From contig JACCVN010000318.1 in NCBI GenBank assembly GCA_013698165.1, positions 1 through 5,691 of the forward strand: a stretch of 5,691 nt of DNA. Reading direction: 5' to 3'. Position numbers and translations under genes: made by a program. Below the pieces are notes generated by a model. That model was not told where the DNA came from. It saw nothing but the letters and a program-made list of their open reading frames with translations, and searched no databases. This document shows positions 1 through 5,206 of the stretch, in pieces. The stretch comes from Parachlamydiaceae bacterium (GTDB lineage: Bacteria; Chlamydiota; Chlamydiia; Chlamydiales; Parachlamydiaceae). Position 1 is the first letter of the stretch. Each line of letters opens with the position of its first letter.

Positions 1-120
1 AACATAGAGAGCAAATGCATCTGCAACCAAAGGATTGATGGCGGAAGTAATATCATCTCTTGCATCCTCCCCAAGATTATTGGGAACGGCGAGTTTGTTA
101 GATGTATTTGTCTCTTTCAT
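1..120 (-). CDS. dps: Dps/ferritin-like DNA-protection protein, N-terminal 40 residues (partial)
   Basis: Dps proteins form 12-subunit cages that oxidise and store iron and often coat DNA in starved or oxidatively stressed cells. Only the first 40 codons are inside the window; the gene runs off the left edge. The translation begins MKETNTSNKL and reaches a helix reading INPLVADAFALYV, which matches the opening of Dps helix A (typical pattern LN-LLAD-FALY, followed in the family by the K-NFHWHV ferroxidase stretch). That ferroxidase part lies outside the window, so no metal ligand can be confirmed. The ATG (118-120) is supported by AAGGAG on the minus strand at 129-134, eight bases upstream. 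The gene is transcribed away from the ABC-F gene, with a 359-bp divergent gap between them. The Dps assignment rests on a short N-terminal match; another ferritin-like protein is possible. Confidence 0.72.
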   Translation of the reverse strand, partial: MKETNTSNKLAVPNNLGEDARDDITSAINPLVADAFALYV

Positions 121-155
121 ATTGCAAACTCCTTGTTCTCATTTAGGCGATTCAT

Positions 156-184
156 TATTTAACGATGCCCCCACCTTAAGTAAA
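156..184 (-). promoter_or_regulatory. Weak candidate promoter for the dps-like gene
   Basis: Reading the minus strand, TTTACT (179-184) and TAAATA (156-161) are separated by exactly 17 bases and lie about 36 bp upstream of the dps-like start codon. Both hexamers match the sigma-70 consensus only partly (4/6 and 3/6), so this is a position-based suggestion. If it is correct, the inverted-repeat element at 204-359 lies just upstream of the promoter and outside the dps transcript. Confidence 0.22.
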
Positions 185-203
185 TATTAATTTAAATGCA
201 ACA

Positions 204-359
204 TATGTAGGCTGCCGCGCCCCACAGCAGGAGTCAGGAATCTCTTTAAAAAGAGTGTCTGATTTATAATGATTTAGTATTTTTTGTAAGTTTATTTATT
301 GTTTACTGAACGACCATTTTAGGCTATGACTCCTGCTGCGAGACGCAGCAGCCTACATA
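204..359. repeat. 156-bp inverted-repeat element (REP pair/BIME-like or MITE-like)
   Basis: Two 33-base arms, 204-236 and 327-359, are inverted copies of each other with 29 matches. They begin TATGTAGGCTGC at the outer ends and end GGAGTCA on the inner side. The four differences are all transitions, and in a minus-strand transcript all four would be G-U wobble pairs. Each arm also folds on itself: the right arm has a perfect 8-bp hairpin, CTGCTGCG-AGA-CGCAGCAG (333-351), and the left arm has the same hairpin with two mismatches. The 90-bp interior is AT-rich and holds a small perfect hairpin (CTCTTT/AAAGAG, 242-255). The GC-rich arms stand out against the AT-rich surroundings. Paired, inverted hairpin units resemble REP/BIME elements; terminal inverted repeats around an AT-rich, ORF-less core resemble a MITE. 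No clear target-site duplication is visible, so the class is unresolved. Confidence 0.75.
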
Positions 360-365
360 AAAGGA

Positions 366-394
366 TTGCAAAAAATAAAGAACTATGCTATATT
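366..394 (+). promoter_or_regulatory. Predicted sigma-70 type extended -10 promoter for the ABC-F gene
   Basis: TTGCAA (366-371), a 17-base spacer and TATATT (389-394) form a well-spaced -35/-10 pair. The -10 is preceded by TGC (386-388), the TGn extended -10 motif. TATATT matches the TATAAT consensus at 5 of 6 positions and TTGCAA matches TTGACA at 4 of 6. Transcription would start near 400-402, leaving a leader of roughly 80 bases before the ABC-F start codon at 480. The -35 begins only seven bases after the inverted-repeat element ends. Confidence 0.6.
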
Positions 395-409
395 AAGGTC
401 AATAGTAAC

Positions 410-480
410 AGGAGACGACCATTGAAAAAGTAAGTTTATCAACAATTTGATTTTTAAATTAAAACTCAAGGATAAACTTA
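410..480 (+). promoter_or_regulatory. Candidate translational attenuator in the ABC-F 5' leader
   Basis: A perfect 10-bp inverted repeat pairs TAAGTTTATC (431-440) with GATAAACTTA (471-480). The right half contains the last two bases of the ABC-F Shine-Dalgarno sequence AAGGA (468-472) and the first base of its ATG (480). Inside, AATTT (444-448) can pair with AAATT (456-460). Upstream is a second Shine-Dalgarno-like AGGAG (410-414), 7 bases before a TTG (422) that opens a three-codon frame (M-K-K, stop at 431-433), or 6 bases before a rarer ATT start (421) giving nine codons ending at 448-450. A ribosome on either frame would cover or melt the left arm and expose the ABC-F start. Many ribosome-protecting ABC-F genes are controlled by leader peptides or attenuation, so the layout fits, but function is inferred and the stem is AU-rich and only moderately stable. 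Confidence 0.42.
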
Positions 481-2075
481 TGTCTCGATTACTAATTCTT
501 TGTACTCATCTGTGTAAAAATTTTGGCTCCCAGAAAGTTCTTGAAGGGCTTTCCCTGTCAATCAATGCTGGCGAACGGTTTGCGCTTATCGGCGAAAATG
601 GCTGTGGAAAAACAACGCTTATTCGACTTCTTGCAGGCTTACTTTTGCCCGATGAAGGTCAGTTGCAGCGTTCTAAAAATTTGACCATTGCCTATTTACC
701 GCAAGAACTCATCGATTTTAATCCTAACCAAACTGTCCGCCAGTTTTTATTGGATACTCCCCTTCAAAAAATCGAAAATACACTTTCTGCTCTTGCTGAT
801 CGTTTAGATGATCCAGAGGCATTAGCCCTGTGGGCAAATCTTCAGCATGAATTTGAACAAAAAGGGGGCTATACCCGAACTCCGATCGAAAAGGTTCTCT
901 ATCCATTGAAAATAGAAATCGCTCTCGATAAATTGATGGGCAGTCTTAGCGGAGGGGAAAGGATGCGTGTGGCACTAGCCAAAACCCTACTTGATAAATC
1001 CGATCTGCTTTTGTTAGATGAACCTACCAATCATTTGGATAATGATATGATCAAATGGCTGCAAACCAAGCTTTCCGAACTTAAAACTGCGGCCATCATT
1101 ATCTCTCATGATCGCAAATTTTTGAATGGCTCTTGCAATAAGCTGCTAGAGCTCTCTAAGAAGGGGCTAAGTGCCTATGGAGGTAGTTACGATTATTATC
1201 TTAATGAACGTGAAAACCTGCTACAACGACAATTAAAGGATTATGAAAGGCAGAAAGAAGAAGAAAGCATTCTGAAAGATAAAATTCGCGAATTAACTTT
1301 TTCACGCGGCTCTCCGAAAGCCGCTAAAGATAGCAATAAACTCGCTTATAATCTTCGGGGAAATGGCCATCAAAAGTCTACCCAGAGAGCATTAGACAAC
1401 CATAAATCAAAACTACAGGAAATTGAAAAATCGCCTCTTCAGCGCCCCTTGGAGAAAACCATAAGAGGATTATCTTTTTCCTCAAGCCCTCTTACTGATC
1501 ACTGGGCTTTGGAATTTGATCATGTTAGTAAAGCCTTTGGCCCGAGAGCAGTTCTTGATAACTTTAATGGATCTCTTTTGGCAGGAGAGCGCATACTTAT
1601 TCGCGGCACGAATGGATGTGGCAAAACGACTTTACTAGCAATCGCTGCAGGACATCTTATTTTAGATAGCGGTAAAATTCGCCGTCACAGTTCAGCAAAA
1701 ATTGGATATTTAGATCAGGACGTCACTCTTCTTCCCATGGACCTAACAGTCACAGAATACTTTGGCAAAAATTTTAATCTGATGCCGGAAGATATTTGTA
1801 AAGAGCTACATATGGCAGGGTTAGGTGATTTTGACCTTATTGACAGACCGTTCAAATCGATGAGCGTCGGACAAAGAAAGCGTATGATGCTTTTAAATCT
1901 TGTGCTATCAAAACCTAACGTACTACTTTTAGATGAACCCACAAACCATTTGGATTTGAAAACTTTGGAGGCTTTAGAAAAAGCCCTGATGAATTTTGAA
2001 GGAGCTATTTTGGTTGTCTCTCATGACCAAACATTCATAGAAAAAGTTGCCACTCAGGTTTGGGAGCTAACGTAA
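480..2075 (+). CDS. ABC-F family ATP-binding protein (ribosome-associated, tandem ATPase domains)
   Basis: This 531-residue soluble protein has two ABC ATPase domains and no membrane segments, the hallmark of ABC-F proteins. These bind the ribosomal E site and either tune translation (EttA-like) or dislodge antibiotics (Vga/Lsa/Msr-like). Domain 1 has Walker A GENGCGKT (38-45), signature LSGGE (156-160), Walker B LLLLDEP (176-182) with NHLD (184-187), and switch SHD (209-211). A charged helical linker follows (about 240-340; the P-site tRNA interaction region). Domain 2 has Walker A GTNGCGKT (376-383), an altered signature MSVGQ (461-465), Walker B VLLLDEP (481-487) with NHLD (489-492), and SHD (514-516). 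Both catalytic glutamates are present. ATG 480 was chosen because AAGGA (468-472) sits seven bases upstream; an in-frame TTG at 447 has no such site. The C-terminus stops soon after domain 2, without a long extension. Housekeeping versus resistance role cannot be settled here. Confidence 0.93.
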   Translation: MSRLLILCTHLCKNFGSQKVLEGLSLSINAGERFALIGENGCGKTTLIRLLAGLLLPDEGQLQRSKNLTIAYLPQELIDFNPNQTVRQFLLDTPLQKIENTLSALADRLDDPEALALWANLQHEFEQKGGYTRTPIEKVLYPLKIEIALDKLMGSLSGGERMRVALAKTLLDKSDLLLLDEPTNHLDNDMIKWLQTKLSELKTAAIIISHDRKFLNGSCNKLLELSKKGLSAYGGSYDYYLNERENLLQRQLKDYERQKEEESILKDKIRELTFSRGSPKAAKDSNKLAYNLRGNGHQKSTQRALDNHKSKLQEIEKSPLQRPLEKTIRGLSFSSSPLTDHWALEFDHVSKAFGPRAVLDNFNGSLLAGERILIRGTNGCGKTTLLAIAAGHLILDSGKIRRHSSAKIGYLDQDVTLLPMDLTVTEYFGKNFNLMPEDICKELHMAGLGDFDLIDRPFKSMSVGQRKRMMLLNLVLSKPNVLLLDEPTNHLDLKTLEALEKALMNFEGAILVVSHDQTFIEKVATQVWELT

Positions 2076-2204
2076 CTTAACAAATGAGATCCATATGTAA
2101 AACTAGATATTAAAATAAGCTCGGAACAAAAAATCGTCGTCCATACTTAATGAAATTAGATCATGGATTATCGATTTTATTAAGCTAGAGATTTAGGTTT
2201 TTAC

Positions 2205-3179
2205 TCAGCCCCTGGACAATGCCTTAACATGCGCGACAGCACATTCTGCCAGGGCGTTGAGGTTATAGCCGCCTTCAAGCAGAGATATGAGTCTGCCTTC
2301 ACAATGCTGAAGGGCAATGCCCTGCAAAATTTCGGTCAATTCTCTAAAATCATCTGTAGTTAAGTCTAAGTTTCCAAGAGGATCATCGACGTGTGCGTCA
2401 AATCCGGCTGAAATAAAAACTAATTCCGGATGAAATTTATGCATCGCAGGAATAAGCTGCTTCTGAAAAGCTTTTAGCACATTCAGGCGTGATCCCGTGC
2501 CTCCTGCTATGGGGCAGTTGAGGATATTTCCATAACCTCTTTCATCAGCAAAGCCTGTTCCAGGGTATATTCCTGATTGATGAGTGCTAAAGTAAAAGAC
2601 GCGGGAATCACTAAAAAAGATTTCTTGAGTTCCATTCCCATGATGGAGATCCCAATCGGCAATCAATATGCGTTTGAGACCATATTTTTTCATAGCATAG
2701 CGTGCAGCAATAGCAACATTGTTAAAAATGCAAAAGCCCATTCCTTGATTAGTAGTAGCATGATGCCCCGGAGGCCTAATCGGACAGAAAGCCGTTTTAA
2801 AAAACCCCTCCATGACGATTTCAACAGCTTTGAGGGCCGCTCCACAAGCAAACAGAGCGACATCTAAGGAGTCCGGGCAAATTTGAACATCGCCTGTGCT
2901 AAGTGTATATTCCCCATTTATTGCCTGGCTACGTTTTGCTATAGCTACGTTGTTTTGGACAATCTCGACATAACTTTTATCATGACAAAGAAGAACTTCA
3001 TCTAAAGAAGCTAACAAAGGGGTGAACATATTTTCTTTGGTCAATAGCCCCTGTTTAGATAACGCATTGACAATCACCTCACACCTTTGCGGACATTCAG
3101 GATGGCCAATTCCCGTCAGATGATGGGCAAAAAATGGGTGATAGATAATGGGTACGAGTTCCACGGCATAATCCTTCAT
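2205..3179 (-). CDS. HDAC/AcuC-family zinc-dependent deacetylase
   Basis: The product is a 324-residue cytoplasmic protein of the arginase-like histone deacetylase superfamily, which hydrolyses acetyl groups from lysine side chains or acetylated polyamines. Family landmarks appear in order: YHP and TG-GHPE-P-R near the N-terminus (13-32), RPPGHHA (135-141) with the catalytic His pair H139/H140, GFC-FNN (148-154), DWDLHHGNGT (175-184) supplying zinc ligands D177 and H179, STHQ--IYPGTG (198-209), SAGFDAH (257-263) with the third zinc ligand D261, and LEGGYN (301-306) with transition-state Tyr Y305. All active-site residues are present, so it should be active. The start is uncertain. ATG 3179 puts M1 just before the conserved core but has no good Shine-Dalgarno sequence. 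A TTG at 3254 would add 25 residues, with AAGG only two bases upstream. It lies directly downstream of rpoN on the same strand, so co-transcription is likely. The substrate is unknown; a protein deacetylase or acetylpolyamine hydrolase are the main options. Confidence 0.9.
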   Translation of the reverse strand: MKDYAVELVPIIYHPFFAHHLTGIGHPECPQRCEVIVNALSKQGLLTKENMFTPLLASLDEVLLCHDKSYVEIVQNNVAIAKRSQAINGEYTLSTGDVQICPDSLDVALFACGAALKAVEIVMEGFFKTAFCPIRPPGHHATTNQGMGFCIFNNVAIAARYAMKKYGLKRILIADWDLHHGNGTQEIFFSDSRVFYFSTHQSGIYPGTGFADERGYGNILNCPIAGGTGSRLNVLKAFQKQLIPAMHKFHPELVFISAGFDAHVDDPLGNLDLTTDDFRELTEILQGIALQHCEGRLISLLEGGYNLNALAECAVAHVKALSRG

Positions 3180-3276
3180 TACAATAGGCAGACATCCTAA
3201 AGTTTTACATGCATTCTCAGCATTAATGACTGAACATTGATCGGGCTTACCCAATACCTTATCACTAATGTGCCGG

Positions 3277-4755
3277 TTAAATAAACTTTTTGCGTTGGTG
3301 GGCGTTGCCCAAATTTAACAGGCAACGATATTTTGCGACAGTACGCCTTGCACAAGGTATACCCCGCTCCTTGAGCTGGGCAGAGATAGCGTCATCAGAT
3401 AATGGCTTTTGTTTATTTTCGCCGTTGACAATCTCTAGTAAAACCTCTTTCACTGTTTTTGAAGAGATGTCATCCCCATCTTCAGTCACATAAGCATTCG
3501 TAAAAAAGAAACGCAGAGGTAAAATCCCTCTAGGGCAATCGACAAACTTGTTGGACACTGCTCGTGCAATTGTCGACTCATGTAAATGGAGTTCATCTGC
3601 AAGCCTCTGCATCGTTAATGGCTGTAACTTTCCATCCGGATCGGTAAAAAACTCATATTGGCATTTTGTGAGTGACGATGCGATTTTCTCCAAAGTTTCA
3701 TTGCGTTGGTGAATATTGCGTAAGAACCATTTTGCCGAAACGATTTTTTGTTTGACGAATTCTTTTGTTTCTGAAGACATTGCAGGATCATCAAGATAAC
3801 GCATATAGCGGCGGTTTAAGCGCAATGATGGCATCGATTCATCATTAATTTTGACGATCAATTTTTCATCTTCTTGAATGATGGTAACATCAGGAAAGAT
3901 GGGCTGTATAGCTGTATTCGAAAAGCTTGCCCCAGGGTGTAAGTCAAGCTTTGAGATGACATCCCTGATTGCACATGCGATATCTCCTGAGCTACAGTTT
4001 TGTGCTTTTTGAATTTGAGGAATGTGGTTATTTAACAGATCCTCAAAATTACTTTCCACAAGTTTATAGGCTAAAGATTCCTTTTTCCCCAAACATCGCA
4101 GCTGAATTAATAAAGATTCCTGAAGACTTCTGGCTCCCACACCAATAGGTTCAAAATGTTGAATTTTGTAAAGAGTGTCAAGAAGTTCTGACAGCTCAAA
4201 ACCGCTCAAAGATGCAATCTCAGAAAGGGGTGTATTTAAAAATCCGGAGCTATCAAAATTACCAATTAATGCTTCTGCCATAGCTTGATGTTGTGAAGTT
4301 TCAAAAGTTTCACGGGCCTGATGCATCAAATGCTCAAACAGTGATTCACGTGAAGAGATAGAATTTTCAATGAAGGTTCTTAACTTTTCATCTTCTGAAC
4401 TAATTGTAGAACTATAGCCGCTGCTCTGGTCAAAATGCTCGCGTAAATCTTCATCTAATCTTTTTAAGATATCAAAATTATCCGCATCAAATGTAAGCTC
4501 TATCTCTGCAATGGACTCAGTACCTTCAGCAGCAGCATCGACCTCTTCAACATCATCGCTTCTAGAATCTTCTTCAGAGCTCTCTAAAATAGGATTTTGA
4601 ACCAGTTCCTCATCAATGCGGTCTGCAAGCTCAATTAGCGGCATCTGCAAGAGGGAAATAGCTTGTTGCATTTGCGGAGACATGATCAATCGCTGCATTT
4701 GCCGAAGGTTCTGCCCCTGCTTTAAACGCAATTCCAAAGATGACGGCTGAGTCAT
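3277..4755 (-). CDS. rpoN: RNA polymerase sigma-54 factor RpoN
   Basis: Sigma-54 directs RNA polymerase to -24/-12 promoters and needs AAA+ activators to open DNA. The 492-residue product shows the full family architecture. Glutamine- and leucine-rich Region I (about 1-58) contains MSPQMQQAISLLQMP (25-39) and NPILE (54-58). A very acidic Region II follows (about 59-135). The core-binding domain starts near 136 and includes the FEPIGVGARSLQE stretch (201-213). The helix-turn-helix region is LADELHLHESTIARA (385-399), followed by PRGILPLRFFF (408-418). The RpoN box ARRTVAKYR (469-477), which recognises the -24 element, is perfectly conserved. Start ATG (4753-4755) has AAGGGAG on the minus strand close upstream. 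The end, -HQRKKFI, lies 97 bp before the ATG chosen for the deacetylase. Length is typical of the family. A palindromic element begins only 19 bp upstream of the start, so the native promoter is probably inside or beyond it. No partner activator gene is in the window. Confidence 0.97.
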   Translation of the reverse strand: MTQPSSLELRLKQGQNLRQMQRLIMSPQMQQAISLLQMPLIELADRIDEELVQNPILESSEEDSRSDDVEEVDAAAEGTESIAEIELTFDADNFDILKRLDEDLREHFDQSSGYSSTISSEDEKLRTFIENSISSRESLFEHLMHQARETFETSQHQAMAEALIGNFDSSGFLNTPLSEIASLSGFELSELLDTLYKIQHFEPIGVGARSLQESLLIQLRCLGKKESLAYKLVESNFEDLLNNHIPQIQKAQNCSSGDIACAIRDVISKLDLHPGASFSNTAIQPIFPDVTIIQEDEKLIVKINDESMPSLRLNRRYMRYLDDPAMSSETKEFVKQKIVSAKWFLRNIHQRNETLEKIASSLTKCQYEFFTDPDGKLQPLTMQRLADELHLHESTIARAVSNKFVDCPRGILPLRFFFTNAYVTEDGDDISSKTVKEVLLEIVNGENKQKPLSDDAISAQLKERGIPCARRTVAKYRCLLNLGNAHQRKKFI

Positions 4756-4774
4756 AAGATCTCCCTTTTAAAAA

Positions 4775-4803
4775 TATATACTGCCCTTAGCTCAATCTGA
4801 GAA
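4775..4803 (-). promoter_or_regulatory. Candidate outward promoter at the left end of the palindrome, toward rpoN
   Basis: On the minus strand TTCTCA (4798-4803), a 17-base spacer and TATATA (4775-4780) form a -35/-10-like pair, each matching the sigma-70 consensus at 4 of 6 positions. Initiation would fall near 4768, giving rpoN a very short leader of a dozen or so bases that still includes the AAGGGAG Shine-Dalgarno sequence. The arrangement is duplicated at the other end of the palindrome. The hexamers are weak, so this is a suggestion based on spacing and position. Confidence 0.3.
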
Positions 4804-4912
4804 ATTTCGGCTGCGCGAAAGCCTCGAGGTTAAGCTTATTTAAAGGACCCTGTATTGTACAATACGGGGTCTTTAAATGAGCTCAACCCCGAGAGCTTTC
4901 GCGTTGCCCAAA

Positions 4913-4941
4913 TTCTCAGATTGAGCTAAGGGCAGTATATA
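4913..4941 (+). promoter_or_regulatory. Candidate outward promoter at the right end of the palindrome, toward the unknown gene
   Basis: This is the mirror copy of the left-end arrangement: TTCTCA (4913-4918), a 17-base spacer and TATATA (4936-4941). A transcript would start near 4948 and carry a leader of about 175 bases, including several tiny ORFs, before the gene at 5124. It has the same weakness as the left copy: both hexamers match the consensus at only 4 of 6 positions. Confidence 0.28.
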
Positions 4942-4958
4942 CTCTATATTGAGTATAT
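4937..4958. repeat. Small hairpin/operator-like inverted repeat overlapping the palindrome's right edge
   Basis: ATATACTC (4937-4944) and GAGTATAT (4951-4958) form a perfect 8-bp inverted repeat around the 6-base loop TATATT. It overlaps the right-end TATATA and the inferred transcription start there. It could be a protein-binding operator, a remnant of the site where the palindrome inserted, or chance in AT-rich DNA. Confidence 0.35.
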
Positions 4959-5001
4959 TAGCAAGTTAGTGAAATAAATGCCATAGAAAGAGGAGGGTCC
5001 T

Positions 5002-5031
5002 ATGATACTTATGCAGCTGTCTCTGGACTAA
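5002..5031 (+). CDS. Possible 9-residue leader peptide with a strong Shine-Dalgarno
   Basis: A textbook AGGAGG (4991-4996) sits five bases before ATG 5002, which opens a nine-codon frame (MILMQLSLD) ending with TAA at 5029-5031. The stop overlaps by one base the ATG of a second tiny frame of 11 codons (5031-5066, MHLHFLNMVLC), so the two could be translationally coupled. The Shine-Dalgarno sequence is stronger than that of most genes in this window, which is the only reason to list such a short frame. It may be a leader peptide for the gene at 5124, or the remains of a gene start cut off by rearrangement. I recognise no sequence similarity. Confidence 0.25.
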   Translation: MILMQLSLD

Positions 5032-5095
5032 TGCACCTACATTTCCTCAATATGGTTTTGTGTTAAATTTTTAATTTGATAAGGTGAATTATACA

Positions 5096-5206
5096 ATGAA
5101 TATTGCACAAAGGATTGGAAATAATGAATTGGCAGACAATCGATTTTCAGGGCATCGCAGGGTTGGAAAGCTCACTAATTCATCAATTGCAGTTATATCT
5201 CGATGA
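5096..5206 (+). CDS. Possible 36-residue small ORF overlapping the start of the next gene
   Basis: AAGGTGA (5081-5087) lies eight bases before ATG 5096, which opens a 36-codon frame (MNIAQRIGNNELADNRFSGH and onward) ending at TGA 5204-5206. It overlaps, in a different frame, the first 83 bases of the longer gene starting at 5124. Both cannot easily be strongly conserved proteins. The longer frame is far more likely to be the real gene, so this one is either an upstream regulatory ORF or chance. No family is recognised. Confidence 0.15.
   Translation: MNIAQRIGNNELADNRFSGHRRVGKLTNSSIAVISR

Larger units (their letters stand above)
4775..4941. mobile_element. 167-bp near-perfect palindrome, MITE-like, upstream of rpoN
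   Basis: Bases 4775-4858 and 4859-4941 are inverted copies of each other across the whole length, with the centre in the perfect palindrome GTATTGTACAATAC (4852-4865). The outer 29 bases of each arm are identical (TATATACTGCCCTTAGCTC and onward through GAGAA). Further in, I count seven mismatches and three single-base gaps. There is no ORF. Terminal inverted repeats, small size and absence of coding capacity fit a miniature inverted-repeat transposable element. TATATA lies at both outer ends; because it is itself palindromic it could be a duplicated TA-rich target or part of the repeat. As RNA the whole element would fold into one long hairpin. It sits in the divergent gap between rpoN and an unknown gene. 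The parent transposase is not in the window and the insertion-sequence family cannot be named. Confidence 0.78.

Noticed and set aside
447..479. Upstream TTG start that would extend the ABC-F protein by 11 residues
   Set aside because: No Shine-Dalgarno before 447, and the extension (LIFKLKLKDKL) is unlike ABC-F N-termini; ATG 480 has AAGGA seven bases upstream and fits the family.
724..906. 60-codon minus-strand frame inside the ABC-F gene
   Set aside because: Antisense to the first ATPase domain, with no independent coding signal; the same applies to the 75-codon frame at 1715-1942.
2076..2204. Possible bidirectional terminator between the convergent ABC-F and deacetylase genes
   Set aside because: I found only weak, interrupted complementarity (CTAG and TAAAAT blocks near 2102-2115 against 2173-2187) and no GC-rich stem followed by a T-run, so no terminator is called.
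2577..2867. 96-codon plus-strand frame opposite the deacetylase gene
   Set aside because: It is antisense to the conserved active-site region of a well-supported gene and shows no ribosome binding site or recognisable motif.
3290..3493. 67-codon plus-strand frame opposite the 3' end of rpoN
   Set aside because: It runs antisense to the RpoN box region; the open frame follows from rpoN codon composition.
5083..5107. Possible sigma-54 -24/-12 promoter ahead of the unknown gene
   Set aside because: GG at 5083-5084 and TTGCA at 5103-5107 are about ten bases too far apart for the required GG-N10-GC spacing.
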